A DNA stretch of 64,000 bases, taken from positions 2,976,001 through 3,040,000 of the forward strand of contig NZ_CP162023.1 in the NCBI RefSeq assembly GCF_041320275.1, read 5' to 3'. Each line of letters begins with the position of its first letter. Positions within the stretch are counted from its first letter, which is position 1. The position numbers and the translations under genes are program-made. The notes beneath the pieces are model-generated. The model saw only the letters and a list, made by a program, of their open reading frames with translations, did no database searches and was not told the origin of the DNA. Origin of the DNA: Mumia sp. Pv4-285 (GTDB lineage: Bacteria; Actinomycetota; Actinomycetes; Propionibacteriales; Nocardioidaceae). Shown one piece after another: positions 1 through 12,708 of this stretch.

Positions 1-291
1 CGTCGTCGCCGTGTCGGCGCGGGTCGCGCGCGGCTCGACCACCAGGAGGTGACCGGGCTTGCCGGTCTGGCCGCTCATCGTCAGGGCGCCGGTCAGCACC
101 AGCATCTCCTCGCCGGCAGGCTGGTAGCCGGTCTTGGACCGGCTCCACCCGGCAGGGAACCGGACCAGCACCGTCCGCGAGTTGCTGCCGGCGACGCTCC
201 GGAGCATCACCATCTCCGCCGGCACGTCGGCTCCGGCGGGCGAGAAGCTGTTCCAGGACAGCGCGTCGTCGTACAGGTCGGTCACGGTCAC
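1..291 (-). CDS. Cupin-fold protein, C-terminus cut by window edge
   Basis: The frame opens at a GTG whose last bases overlap the stop of the upstream hydrolase (GTGA at 288-291) and runs off the left edge after 97 codons. The visible sequence has the small beta-strand and Gly/Pro rhythm of a cupin, for example VLVRFPAGWS, then GEEMLVLTGALTMSG, then HLLVVEPRA. I infer a cupin fold from this pattern; no metal-binding histidine set can be confirmed because the protein is incomplete. It is translationally coupled to the isochorismatase-like and CoA-transferase genes and probably belongs to the same catabolic operon. Its ligand is unknown. Confidence 0.75.
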   Translation of the reverse strand, partial: MTVTDLYDDALSWNSFSPAGADVPAEMVMLRSVAGSNSRTVLVRFPAGWSRSKTGYQPAGEEMLVLTGALTMSGQTGKPGHLLVVEPRATRADTATT

Positions 292-938
292 GGGTGAGCT
301 CCTTCAGCGGGGGTGGTCACGAGGTGGTGCAGGGCGTCGTCGAGGGTGACGACGTCGGCGTACTTGGCATCGAGATCGAAGAGGTTGTGGTCGTGCGTGA
401 CCGAATCCCGGTCGCCGCAGGCCTCGGCGACGACGATCGGCTTGAATCCGTGCTGCAGCGCGTCGGTGGCCGACGCCCGCACGCACCCGCTCGTGGAGAA
501 GCCCGTCACGAGGACGGAGTCGACTCCCATGGTGCGCAGCGTCGAGGCGAGGGACGTCCCGAAGAACGCGGACGCGTACTGCTTGGTCACGACCAGCTCA
601 CCGGGCGCGGGTGCGGGGTCGGACGGGAAGTCACCGCTCGGCGCACCCTCGACGAAGGCGGCCAGCGCGGGCACCTTCGCCCCGAACAGCCCGGCGTCGG
701 CCATCCCCCGCTGGTAGCGCACGCACGTGAACACCACGGGGTGACCGGCGGCGCGGGCGGCGTCCACGAGCTGAGCCGTCGCCTTCCGGGCGCTCTCGAA
801 CCGACCGCCGGCGTCACTGAGAGGAGAGTCGGGGTCAAGGTAGGCCTGCACCACGTCGACCACCAGGACGGCCGGGCGAGAGCCGTAGCCGACCTTGCCG
901 CGGAACCCCGCGGCGTCGTAGTCCGCGTCGCGCGACAT
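288..938 (-). CDS. Isochorismatase-family cysteine hydrolase (amidase-like)
   Basis: This is a 216-residue protein of the isochorismatase-like hydrolase fold. The expected catalytic triad is visible: Asp28 in VLVVDVVQ, Lys119 in VVTKQY and the nucleophile Cys152 in FSTSGCVRAS. The presence of the cysteine points to an amidase or carbamoylase type (N-carbamoylsarcosine amidase, maleamate amidase, nicotinamidase relatives), unlike isochorismatase itself, which lacks it. Its ATG shares one base with the upstream CoA-transferase stop (TGATG at 936-940), and its stop overlaps the cupin start. Context suggests hydrolysis of an amide intermediate in a carboxylic-acid catabolic route; the substrate cannot be read from sequence. 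Confidence 0.9.
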   Translation of the reverse strand: MSRDADYDAAGFRGKVGYGSRPAVLVVDVVQAYLDPDSPLSDAGGRFESARKATAQLVDAARAAGHPVVFTCVRYQRGMADAGLFGAKVPALAAFVEGAPSGDFPSDPAPAPGELVVTKQYASAFFGTSLASTLRTMGVDSVLVTGFSTSGCVRASATDALQHGFKPIVVAEACGDRDSVTHDHNLFDLDAKYADVVTLDDALHHLVTTPAEGAHP

Positions 939-2146
939 CAGATCACGCCCGCGCCGGTCAGCTCGGCGATCTCGTCAGCCCCGAGGCCGAGCAGTCCGCC
1001 GTACACCTCGGCGTTGTGCTCACCGAGCTTCGGACCGGTCCAGCGCACCGAGCCCGGCGTGCCCGACAGCCGCGGCACGACGTTGGGCATCGCGAGCGTG
1101 CCGAAGGTCTCGTCAGGCACCCGCACGATGGCCTCGCGGGCCTCGTAGTGCGGGTCCTCGAGCATGTCCTCGGCGCGGTAGATCCGGCCGGCGGGGACGC
1201 CGCCCTCGTGCAGCAGGTCGAGCAGGGTGGCGGCGTCGTGCTTCGCGGTCCAGTCGGCGATCCGGTCGTCGAGCTCCTCCTGGTTGGCGCCACGCGCGCC
1301 GTGGGTGGCGTACGCGGGCAGCTCCTTCCAACCGGGCTCCCCCATCAGGTCGGCCAGCCGGCCGAAGACCGAGTCCTGGTTGGCCGCGATGAGGATCGTG
1401 TGCCCGTCGGCGGTCGGGTAGACGTTGCTGGGAGCCACGTTGGGCAGGATCGGGCCGGTGCGCTCGCGCTGGTAGCCGGCGACGTCCCACTCGGTCACGA
1501 GGCTCTCCGTCATCGCGAGCACGGCCTCGTAGATCGCGCTGTCCACGACCTGCCCCTCACCGGTGCGCTCGCGGTGCAGCAGCGCCGCGAGCGTGCCGAC
1601 CGTGGCGTGCGTGGCGGCGAGCGAGTCACCGATCGAGAGGCCGGTCCGCGACGGCGGACGGTCGGGCTCGCCGGTGATGTAGCGGAGGCCGCCCATCGCC
1701 TCGCCGATGGAGCCGTAGCCGGCCCGCTCGGAGTACGGCCCGGTCTGGCCGTAGCCGCTGACGCGTACGAGGACGATGCCGGGGTTGCGCTCCTTGAGGC
1801 GCTCGTAGCCGAGGTTCCAGCGCTCGAGCGTGCCCGGGCGGAAGTTCTCGACGACGACGTCGGCGTGCTCGACGAGGCGCAGGAAGATCTCCTGGCCGGC
1901 CTCCTCGCGAAGGTTGAGGGTCACCGACCGCTTGTTGCGTGCGACGATCGGCCACCACAGCGAGTGACCGTGCGGCTTCTCGCGCCCCCACTGCCGCATG
2001 GGGTCACCGAGACCAGGCGGCTCCACCTTGACGACGTCGGCGCCGAGGTCGCCCATCAGCTGTCCCGCGAAGGGACCGGCGAGCAGCTGACCGGCTTCGA
2101 TGACGCGTACTCCGGCGAGGGCGCCGGTCGGTTGATCCTGAGACAT
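938..2146 (-). CDS. CaiB/BaiF (family III) CoA-transferase
   Basis: This 402-residue protein has the family III CoA-transferase layout: an N-terminal VIEAGQLLAGPFAGQLMGDLGADVVKVE block, then NKRSVTLNL, VVENFRPGTLERW, and the catalytic aspartate at Asp174 in GLSIGDSLAA. The family moves CoA from an acyl-CoA donor to a free carboxylic acid through an aspartyl-CoA intermediate. It is the first gene of a minus-strand unit (transferase, hydrolase, cupin) and is divergent from an HMG-CoA-lyase-family gene, a pairing that suggests activation of a hydroxy-acid and its later cleavage. There is no Shine-Dalgarno sequence before the ATG. A TACGAT hexamer lies six bases upstream instead, suggesting a leaderless mRNA. 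Confidence 0.93.
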   Translation of the reverse strand: MSQDQPTGALAGVRVIEAGQLLAGPFAGQLMGDLGADVVKVEPPGLGDPMRQWGREKPHGHSLWWPIVARNKRSVTLNLREEAGQEIFLRLVEHADVVVENFRPGTLERWNLGYERLKERNPGIVLVRVSGYGQTGPYSERAGYGSIGEAMGGLRYITGEPDRPPSRTGLSIGDSLAATHATVGTLAALLHRERTGEGQVVDSAIYEAVLAMTESLVTEWDVAGYQRERTGPILPNVAPSNVYPTADGHTILIAANQDSVFGRLADLMGEPGWKELPAYATHGARGANQEELDDRIADWTAKHDAATLLDLLHEGGVPAGRIYRAEDMLEDPHYEAREAIVRVPDETFGTLAMPNVVPRLSGTPGSVRWTGPKLGEHNAEVYGGLLGLGADEIAELTGAGVI

Positions 2147-2149
2147 GGG

Positions 2150-2164
2150 CTGATCGTATATCAG
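2150..2164. promoter_or_regulatory. Palindrome CTGAT-N5-ATCAG in the divergent promoter
   Basis: Perfect 5-bp arms separated by five bases lie in the 58-base gap between the divergent CoA-transferase and lyase genes. On the minus strand a TACGAT -10-like hexamer (2153-2158) is inside it, six bases before the CoA-transferase ATG, so a repressor bound here would block that promoter. The arms are short, so this is a candidate operator only. Confidence 0.45.
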
Positions 2165-2204
2165 ATAGACTCTGCCCTTCTAGGGCCTGCGAGAGGATCG
2201 ACAC

Positions 2205-3101
2205 GTGACCGAGATCGAGATCGTCGAGGTAGCCCCGCGCGACGGGCTGCAGAACGAGAAGAAGATCCTGCCGACCGGCGTCAAGGCCGACCTCGTCCGT
2301 CGCAGCCTCGACGCCGGGCTCCGCCGCCTCGAGGTCACCGCCTTCGCGCGGCCGGACCGGGTGCCGCAGATGGCCGACGCCGAGGAACTGATGGCCCTGG
2401 TCCGCGACGACCCCCGGCTCACCTCGATCGGGCTCGTGCTCAACCGCCGCGGGCTCGACCGCGCGATCGACGCGGGTTGCGACGAGGTGACGGTCGTGGT
2501 CGTCGCCTCCGACGGACTGGCGCTCCGCAACCAGGGTGTCGACACCGCCGCGCAGATCGAGGCCTGGCACGCGATCGCCCCTGCCGCGCGGGCCGCAGGC
2601 CTCGGCACGTCCGTCGTGGTCGCCGCCGCGTTCGGCTGCCCGTTCGACGGGGAGGTCCCCAGCGAGCGGGTCCTCGAGGTCGTCGCGGGCATCATGGCGG
2701 ACGCTCCCGACGAGATCGCGCTGGCCGACACGATCGGCGTCGGTGTCCCCGCACAGGTGCGCGAGCTCGTCACAGGAGTCAAGGCGCTGGCCCCCGGCAC
2801 GCGGCTGCGCGCTCACTTCCACAACACGCGCAACACCGGATACGCCAACGCACTGGCGGCGGTCGAGTCCGGCGTCACCGTGCTCGACGCCTCGACGGGC
2901 GGTGTGGGCGGCTGCCCCTTCGCCCCCGGCGCGACCGGCAACATCGCCACCGAGGACCTGGTCTACCTGCTGCACCGCTCGGGATACCGGACGGGTGCCG
3001 ACCCCGCGCAGATCGCGGCGACCGGCACCTGGCTCGCCGACGAGCTCGGGCTCGCCCAGGCGCCGGCCCAGATCGGGCGCGCCGGGTGGTTCCCGGCCTG
3101 A
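2205..3101 (+). CDS. HMG-CoA-lyase-family (DRE-TIM) lyase
   Basis: This 298-residue TIM-barrel protein belongs to the DRE-TIM metallolyase family, which cleaves 3-hydroxy-3-methylglutaryl-CoA or related 3-hydroxyacyl-CoA thioesters. Visible catalytic features are Arg12-Asp13 in APRDGLQNE, the metal ligands in HFHNTRN, and the C-terminal cysteine loop GGCPFAPGATGN. The segment usually read as SFVSPKWVPQ is AFARPDRVPQ here, so the substrate pocket differs from classical HMG-CoA lyase. The start is GTG, preceded by GAGAGGA. It is divergent from the CoA-transferase. A citramalyl-CoA or other hydroxyacyl-CoA lyase is an alternative to true HMG-CoA lyase (leucine degradation). Confidence 0.88.
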   Translation: MTEIEIVEVAPRDGLQNEKKILPTGVKADLVRRSLDAGLRRLEVTAFARPDRVPQMADAEELMALVRDDPRLTSIGLVLNRRGLDRAIDAGCDEVTVVVVASDGLALRNQGVDTAAQIEAWHAIAPAARAAGLGTSVVVAAAFGCPFDGEVPSERVLEVVAGIMADAPDEIALADTIGVGVPAQVRELVTGVKALAPGTRLRAHFHNTRNTGYANALAAVESGVTVLDASTGGVGGCPFAPGATGNIATEDLVYLLHRSGYRTGADPAQIAATGTWLADELGLAQAPAQIGRAGWFPA

Positions 3102-3116
3102 CCTGATCCGGACGGT

Positions 3117-4676
3117 CTAGAAGAGGTCCCGGATCTCCTTGGGGATCTCGATGTCGCCGTCGGCGTTCGGCGTCCCGCCGAAGCCGAAAGCTGCTGCGCC
3201 GTCCTGCTTGGGCGCTGCCGCCTCGGACTGGGCCGCCGCAGCACGCTTCGCCGGATTGCCGGAGACACGACGCCCCTTGGCCTTGCCCTTCTGGGCCTGC
3301 TGACGTGCGCCCGACCGCTTGCCGCCCGCGCCGGGCATCCCGGGCATCCCGGGCATGCCCGGGAGTCCGCCGCCCTTGGCCATCTGCTGCATCATCTTGC
3401 GGGCCTCGAAGAAGCGGTCGACGAGCTGGTTCACGTCGCTGACCTGCGTGCCGGAGCCACGGGAGATCCGCTTGCGGCGGGAGCCGTCGATCAGCTTCGG
3501 GTTGTGGCGTTCGGCGGGCGTCATCGACTGGATGATCGCCTGGATCCGGTCGATCTCGCGCTCGTCGAAGTTCGCGAGCTGGTCCTTGATCTGCCCGGCG
3601 CCGGGCAGCATCCCGAGGATCTTGGACAGCGAGCCCATCTTGCGGACGGCCTGCATCTGCTGCATGAAGTCGTCGAGGGTGAAGTCGCCGCTCTTGCCGG
3701 CGAGCTTCTCGGCGGCCTTCTGCGCCTGCTCGACGTCGAAGGCCTTCTCGGCCTGCTCGATCAGCGTCATCATGTCGCCGAGGTCGAGGATGCGCGAGGC
3801 CATCCGGTCGGGGTGGAAGACGTCGAAGTCGGTGAGCTTCTCTCCGTTGGAGGCGAACATCACCGGTCGACCGGTCATCTGGGCGATCGACAGCGCGGCA
3901 CCGCCGCGGGCGTCGCCGTCCAGCTTGGAGAGCACCACGCCCGTGAAGTCGACGCCCTCGAGGAACGACTCCGCAGTGCGGACCGCGTCCTGTCCGATCA
4001 TCGCGTCGACGACGAACAGGACCTCGTCGGGATCGGTCGCGTCGCGGATGTCGGACGCCTGCTTCATCAGCTCCGCGTCGATGCCGAGCCGGCCGGCGGT
4101 GTCGATGACGACGACGTCGTGGAGGGTACGGCGCGCCTCGACGACCGCGTCCTTCGCGACCTTGACCGGGTCGCCGACGCCGTTGCCCGGCTGCGGGGCG
4201 TACACGTCGACGCCGGCGCGCTCACCGACGACCTGGAGCTGGTTGACGGCGTTGGGGCGCTGCAGGTCGGCGGCGACCAGCAGGGGCGAGTGGCCCTGGC
4301 CCTTGAGGTACAGGCCGAGCTTCCCGGCGAGGGTCGTCTTGCCGGCACCCTGCAGGCCGGCGAGCATGATCACCGTCGGCGGGTTCTTGGCGAGACGCAG
4401 GCGACGGGTCTCGCCGCCGAGGATCCCGACGAGCTCCTCGTTGACGATCTTGATGACCTGCTGAGCCGGGTTCAGTGCCTGGCTGACCTCGGCACCGCGG
4501 GCGCGTTCCTTGACGCGCGCCACGAACTCCTTGACCACGGGCAGCGCGACGTCGGCCTCGAGCAGCGCCACGCGGATCTCACGCGCGGTCGCGTCGATGT
4601 CGGCCTCGGACAGCTTGCCCTTGCCGCGAAGGTTGCGGAAGGTGCTCTGCAGGCGGTTCTGGAGTGTGTCGAACAA
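3117..4676 (-). CDS. ffh: Signal recognition particle protein Ffh (SRP54)
   Basis: Ffh is the GTPase that binds signal sequences of nascent membrane proteins and docks with FtsY. The 519-residue protein shows the N domain (about 1-95), the G domain with the P-loop GLQGAGKTT at about 107-115, DTAGRLG and TKLDGDARGG, and the methionine-rich M domain from about 325 with the SRP-RNA-binding SRRKRISRGSG segment. A low-complexity linker of repeated GMP triplets and a basic tail follow. The start is TTG, preceded by GAGGA nine bases upstream. It lies 126 bases beyond glnD and converges on the lyase gene with a 15-base gap. Its partner receptor ftsY is about 10 kb away on the same strand. Confidence 0.98.
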   Translation of the reverse strand: MFDTLQNRLQSTFRNLRGKGKLSEADIDATAREIRVALLEADVALPVVKEFVARVKERARGAEVSQALNPAQQVIKIVNEELVGILGGETRRLRLAKNPPTVIMLAGLQGAGKTTLAGKLGLYLKGQGHSPLLVAADLQRPNAVNQLQVVGERAGVDVYAPQPGNGVGDPVKVAKDAVVEARRTLHDVVVIDTAGRLGIDAELMKQASDIRDATDPDEVLFVVDAMIGQDAVRTAESFLEGVDFTGVVLSKLDGDARGGAALSIAQMTGRPVMFASNGEKLTDFDVFHPDRMASRILDLGDMMTLIEQAEKAFDVEQAQKAAEKLAGKSGDFTLDDFMQQMQAVRKMGSLSKILGMLPGAGQIKDQLANFDEREIDRIQAIIQSMTPAERHNPKLIDGSRRKRISRGSGTQVSDVNQLVDRFFEARKMMQQMAKGGGLPGMPGMPGMPGAGGKRSGARQQAQKGKAKGRRVSGNPAKRAAAAQSEAAAPKQDGAAAFGFGGTPNADGDIEIPKEIRDLF

Positions 4677-4802
4677 GACAGCCGTTCCTCACAGGTGTCG
4701 TCGCTGCCGCGACGTGCGGCACGCATCGTCCAGCCTAACGTCTGGCCCCAGGCGGTCCGCCGCCCAGGCGGTCGCAGCCGCGGCAGGCGTACGAGGAGAC
4801 CG

Positions 4803-8775
<3,973 letters not shown>

Positions 8776-8866
8776 GGAACCTCCAGAGTTAGTGAGCTGA
8801 GACAGGCCGGCGCTCGAACGGCAGTGTCCGGGACGGCTTCGCTGACAGAAACCTTCGCGTCGTTTC

Positions 8867-8904
8867 GTTTCGTGGCTGGCGACGGTCTGTTTCACGCAAG
8901 TGAC
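8867..8904 (-). promoter_or_regulatory. Candidate GlnR box upstream of amtB
   Basis: Read on the minus strand, the sequence is GTCAC-N6-GAAAC-N6-TCGCC-N6-GAAAC. This matches the spacing of the published GlnR consensus gTnAC-n6-GaAAC repeated twice; three of four 5-mers are exact and the third is degenerate. A further GAAAC follows directly (8862-8866). It lies 92 bases before the amtB start, a normal activator position. GlnR control is inferred from this match alone. Confidence 0.65.
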
Positions 8905-9002
8905 ACTTCCCCCACTTTTGTTACGCAGAGATTTCTCCGGTTGCCGGGGGCGGCGAGGTGTGCGGTTCGACGGTGAACCCCGGCCCGGGTGAGGATGGAG
9001 CC

Positions 9003-10907
9003 ATGCCCTCCCCCGCCCACCACGCACGGCTTGTCCGGCCCGCCACGCTCGCGCTCACTGCCCTCCTGGCGGCCGGCGCGCTGACGTCGTGCAGCAGTGC
9101 ACCGTCGGCCGGACCCGAGGCCGACCGGCTCGCGGAGGGCCTCGCAGCCATGGACCTGTCCGGTGTCGCCCTCGACGACCAGAGCGCCACGGAGAACCTC
9201 GACCGGATCACCGCGGGGCTCGACGGGATCAAGCCGACCGTCACCGTGAAAGAGGTCGACGAGGACGGCGACGAGGAGAAGGCGACCGCGACGCTGGCGT
9301 ACCGGTGGGAGCTCGGCCCGGAGGCGGCCTGGGAGTACGAGACCCACGCCGACCTCACCCGAACGGAGGACGACTGGACCGTCTCGTGGGCACCGTCGAT
9401 CGTCGCGCCCGACCTCGCCGAGGGCCAGCGCCTGCGTGTCCGGACCGTCGAACCGCAGCGCGGCGACATCATGGGCGGCGACGGCACGGCGGTGGTGACC
9501 GAGCGCGCTGTCCTGAGGATCGGCCTCGACAAGGCGGCCGTGGACGCCGGCCGGCAGCAGGACTCCGCCCGCGTCATCGCGCAGAAGCTGGAGATCGACG
9601 CCGACGCGTACGCCGCCAAGGTCGCGGCGGCCGGTCCGAAGGCCTTCGTCGAGGCGCTGGTGCTCCGGACCTCGGAGGCGCCGCCCCTCGGTGACGTCGA
9701 AGCCGTCGCTGGCGCCCGCGTGATCGGGGACGAGCTGCCGCTCGCGCCGACGCGGACGTTCGCCTCGGGCATCCTCGGGTCTGTCGGCGAGGCGACCAAG
9801 GAGCTCATCGACGAGAGCGACGGACGGCTGTCTGCCGGCGACCAGACGGGGGTCTCGGGGCTTCAGCGCCGCTACGACGAGACCCTGCGCGGCCGCGACG
9901 GCTACGTCGTCGAGCTCGTCAGCGACGCTGCCGAGGACCCGGCCAACCCCTCACCCGAGATCAAGGACACCCCGGTCTTCGAGAAGGAGCCCGTGCCGGG
10001 CGAGCCGCTGAGGACCACGCTGGACCCACGGCTGCAGAACCTCGGTGAGAGGGTTCTGTCGGCGACCAGGCCGGCGAGCGCCCTGGTCGCGATCCGGCCG
10101 TCCGACGGAGCGGTGCTCGCCGCCGCCGGCGGTCCAGGAGCCGACGGGCAGGCGATCGCCACGACCGGTCAGTACGCCCCCGGCTCCACGTTCAAGATCG
10201 TCACCGCGCTCGCCGCGCTCCGTGCCGGCGTGACGCCGCAGACGACCACGCGGTGCCCCGCGACGACGGTGGTGGACGGCAAGTCGTTCAAGAACTACGA
10301 CGACTACCCGAGCAGCGCCCTCGGCCAGATCCGGTTCGCCGACGCCTTCGCGCAGTCGTGCAACACGGCGATGATCGGGCTGCGCGGCGAGGTCGCCCAG
10401 AGCGATCTCGCGTCGGCCGCCGCCTCGCTCGGCATGGGGGTGGACCAGGACCTCGGGTTCCCCTCGTACTTCGGGTCGGTGCCGAGCGAGGCTCCGACCA
10501 CGGAGCACGCCGCATCGATGATCGGCCAGGGCAAGGTCCTGGCGTCACCCTTCACGATCGCCACGGTGGCCGCGTCGGTCGCCGCAGGGCGTACGGTCGT
10601 CCCCACGCTGCTTCCCGACGTCGCTGCGCCGACGGTGGACTCGACCCTGACGGCGGCCGAGGCGCGCCAGCTGCGCGCGCTGATGCGCAGGGTCGTCACC
10701 GACGGAAGCGGGCGCGGGCTGGCGGGTCTCGGCAAGGACGTCGGCGCCAAGACCGGGACCGCCGAGTACGGGTCGCCCGTCAAGACGCACGCGTGGATGG
10801 TGGCGACGCAGGGAGACCTGGCGGTCGCGGTGTTCGTGGAGACCGGCGAGTCGGGCTCGCAGACCGCGGGTCCGCTGCTCGAGCGGTTCCTCGCCGGCGC
10901 CCGCTGA
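9003..10907 (+). CDS. Penicillin-binding lipoprotein (class B transpeptidase)
   Basis: This 634-residue lipoprotein has a lipobox ending in Cys30 (ALTSC), an NTF2-like MecA_N domain (about 40-155), a short PBP dimerisation domain beginning PQRGDIMGGDG, and a transpeptidase domain. The active-site motifs are complete: Ser395-x-x-Lys398 (STFK), Ser452-Cys-Asn454 and Lys583-Thr-Gly585. It therefore should cross-link peptidoglycan from the outer face of the membrane and bind beta-lactams. Domain order resembles the mycobacterial penicillin-binding lipoprotein Rv2864c. The ATG at 9003 follows GGATGGAG; an upstream GTG at 8958 gives an implausible pre-signal extension. It is divergent from amtB and convergent with the D-aminoacylase gene. 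Confidence 0.94.
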   Translation: MPSPAHHARLVRPATLALTALLAAGALTSCSSAPSAGPEADRLAEGLAAMDLSGVALDDQSATENLDRITAGLDGIKPTVTVKEVDEDGDEEKATATLAYRWELGPEAAWEYETHADLTRTEDDWTVSWAPSIVAPDLAEGQRLRVRTVEPQRGDIMGGDGTAVVTERAVLRIGLDKAAVDAGRQQDSARVIAQKLEIDADAYAAKVAAAGPKAFVEALVLRTSEAPPLGDVEAVAGARVIGDELPLAPTRTFASGILGSVGEATKELIDESDGRLSAGDQTGVSGLQRRYDETLRGRDGYVVELVSDAAEDPANPSPEIKDTPVFEKEPVPGEPLRTTLDPRLQNLGERVLSATRPASALVAIRPSDGAVLAAAGGPGADGQAIATTGQYAPGSTFKIVTALAALRAGVTPQTTTRCPATTVVDGKSFKNYDDYPSSALGQIRFADAFAQSCNTAMIGLRGEVAQSDLASAAASLGMGVDQDLGFPSYFGSVPSEAPTTEHAASMIGQGKVLASPFTIATVAASVAAGRTVVPTLLPDVAAPTVDSTLTAAEARQLRALMRRVVTDGSGRGLAGLGKDVGAKTGTAEYGSPVKTHAWMVATQGDLAVAVFVETGESGSQTAGPLLERFLAGAR

Positions 10908-10936
10908 GCCGTTCCAGGCGCCAGAGCGGCTCGCGG

Positions 10937-12547
10937 TCACGAGGGGGCGGCGCCGGAGCGAGCCGGGACGTACGTGCCACGGCGATCCGGCAGGTCCTGG
11001 CCCCGACGCCACACGGTCTCGCCGCCGACGACGACGCTCTCGACGCCCCCCGGATGGCGTCGTGGCTCGGCGAAGGTGGCACGGTCCTCGAGCGCCGCCG
11101 GGTCGAGGACCACGAGGTCGGCGACGCTCCCCGTCTCGATCGTGCCGCGCCCGTGGAGGCCGAACCGCCGGGCCGACGCGCCCGACATCTTGTGCACCGC
11201 CTCCGTACGCGACAGCGGACCCCCAGCGCCGGCGTACTCGGTCAGGACGCGCACGAACGTCCCGTACAGGCGCGGGTGGACGTAGCCGCGCAGGTGCGGG
11301 AGCCCGTCGGACCCGACCATGCTGTGCGGCCACGCCAACGCCTGGCGGACGCCCTCGGGATCGGTGTGGAACAGGACGGCCGTCAGCGACCCGCCCTCCT
11401 CGGCGAGCAGGTCGACGAGGCACGCGTACGGCTCCTGCCCCCGCTCGGCGGCGACCTCCGCCAGCGCGAGCCCTTCGTGCTCGGTGTTCGAGGGCCGCGA
11501 GAACCCCGCGAGCAGGACGCGGGACGGACCGATCGCGAGCAGCATGTTCTCCTGCCCGGGCTCGTTCCACGGACGCGAGAGGTCGGCGACGAGACGGCGG
11601 CGGGAGCTCGGATCGCGAACGGCACCTCGGACGGAGGTCATGCCTTCGCGCAACGCCCAGGCCGGCAGCAGCGTCGACGTCGTGGTGCTCCCGGCGTGGT
11701 ACGGGTAGACGTCCGCCGTGACGTCGACCCCCGCCGCGCGGTGGGCATCGAGCCTCTCCAGGATCCGCGGCATCGACCCGGCGTTGCGCGGGCCGGTCAC
11801 CTTGAGATGGCTGACGTGGATCGCGCAGCCCGTCGCGGCGCCCAGCGACGTCGCCTCGTCGATCGCGGCGAGCACGTGGTCGCCCTCGTTGCGGACGTGG
11901 ACGGCGAGCACGCCCTCGTGGGCGGCGACGACGCCGGCCAGCGCCTCGAGCTCGGTACGGTCCGCCGCGTTGCCGGGCGCGTAGAGCAGCCCGAGCGACA
12001 GCCCCGCTGCACCGGCTTCCATCGCGTCACCGAGCTGTCCGCACATGGCGTCGACCTCGCGTGCGGTCGCGGCGCGGACCGTGGGCCCCGTCGCCGCGGC
12101 CCGGAGTGCCCCGTGCGCGGCCAGGACAGCGGCGTTGAGGGTCCTCGGTGCGGCGGCGATCGTGTCGACGTAGGCGCGGACCGAGTCGAACGCGAGGTCC
12201 GTACGGTCGCCTCCGAGCACCGGCGCGAAGAGCTCCCCGAGACCCGACCCCGGCGTCGTCGGCGCGCAGCCGTGGCCGCAGTTGCCGACGACGACGGTCG
12301 TCACACCCTGGCGAAGCTTCGGGACGCAGGCCTGCGTGTCGAGGAGGGCGAGGTCGTCGTGGGCGTGGGTGTCCACGAAACCGGGAAGGACCTCCCAGCC
12401 GGACACGTCCTCGACGGCGCACCCGGCGGGCGGTGCGAGTGCGGGCCCGACGGCCGCGATCCGTCCGGCGGCGACGAGCACGTCGGCGCGGCGCGGCGGA
12501 GCGCCGGTCCCGTCGAGGACGGTTCCTCCGCGCAGCAGGACCGTCAT
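10937..12547 (-). CDS. N-acyl-D-amino-acid deacylase (D-aminoacylase family)
   Basis: This is an amidohydrolase of 536 residues with the D-aminoacylase layout: N-terminal composite beta domain, DTHAHDD metal motif (His61, His63), the family cysteine ligand in GNCGHG (Cys90), HVSHLKVTG, and the late MVGSDG aspartate. The family releases D-amino acids from N-acyl-D-amino acids; urethanase and dihydroorotase-like members exist, so exact chemistry is not certain. The ATG at 12547 overlaps the stop of a 54-residue ORF (ATGA). Upstream same-strand genes for an aldolase, RidA and a PLP deaminase make D-amino-acid catabolism the natural reading. It is the last gene of that unit. Confidence 0.92.
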   Translation of the reverse strand: MTVLLRGGTVLDGTGAPPRRADVLVAAGRIAAVGPALAPPAGCAVEDVSGWEVLPGFVDTHAHDDLALLDTQACVPKLRQGVTTVVVGNCGHGCAPTTPGSGLGELFAPVLGGDRTDLAFDSVRAYVDTIAAAPRTLNAAVLAAHGALRAAATGPTVRAATAREVDAMCGQLGDAMEAGAAGLSLGLLYAPGNAADRTELEALAGVVAAHEGVLAVHVRNEGDHVLAAIDEATSLGAATGCAIHVSHLKVTGPRNAGSMPRILERLDAHRAAGVDVTADVYPYHAGSTTTSTLLPAWALREGMTSVRGAVRDPSSRRRLVADLSRPWNEPGQENMLLAIGPSRVLLAGFSRPSNTEHEGLALAEVAAERGQEPYACLVDLLAEEGGSLTAVLFHTDPEGVRQALAWPHSMVGSDGLPHLRGYVHPRLYGTFVRVLTEYAGAGGPLSRTEAVHKMSGASARRFGLHGRGTIETGSVADLVVLDPAALEDRATFAEPRRHPGGVESVVVGGETVWRRGQDLPDRRGTYVPARSGAAPS

Positions 12548-12708
12548 CGGTCGACGTGCTCGGGGTCTTGGAGGCCGGCGGACGCCCACAGCGCAGGCGT
12601 GGGACCGGTGACGCGGAGGATGCGGCCGTCGTCGGGCTCCACTCCATCCGCCCCGAGCTCGCGTCGCACCACCTCGCCGTCAAGCGTGACGACGGCGCCG
12701 TCAGCCAC
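12544..12708 (-). CDS. 54-residue ORF in the D-amino-acid operon
   Basis: A GTG at 12708, eight bases inside the end of the aldolase gene, opens a 54-codon frame that ends in ATGA overlap with the deacylase start. It begins VADGAVVTLDGEVVRRELGA and ends LQDPEHVDR. The tight coupling on both sides and the absence of any other coding explanation for the 150-base gap favour a real gene. It has no membrane segment or recognisable motif. It could be a small subunit or chaperone of the deacylase, or a fragment of a larger ancestral protein; no function is claimed. Confidence 0.6.
   Translation of the reverse strand: MADGAVVTLDGEVVRRELGADGVEPDDGRILRVTGPTPALWASAGLQDPEHVDR

Noticed and set aside
8776-9027. 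N-terminal extension of amtB
   Set aside because: The extension is basic and low in complexity; GGAGG and the family start fix the ATG at 8775. The stretch also contains the GlnR box.
10906-10932. GAGCCG/CGGCTC terminator between the PBP and deacylase genes
   Set aside because: Six-base arms with a long loop; cannot be separated from chance in this GC-rich DNA.
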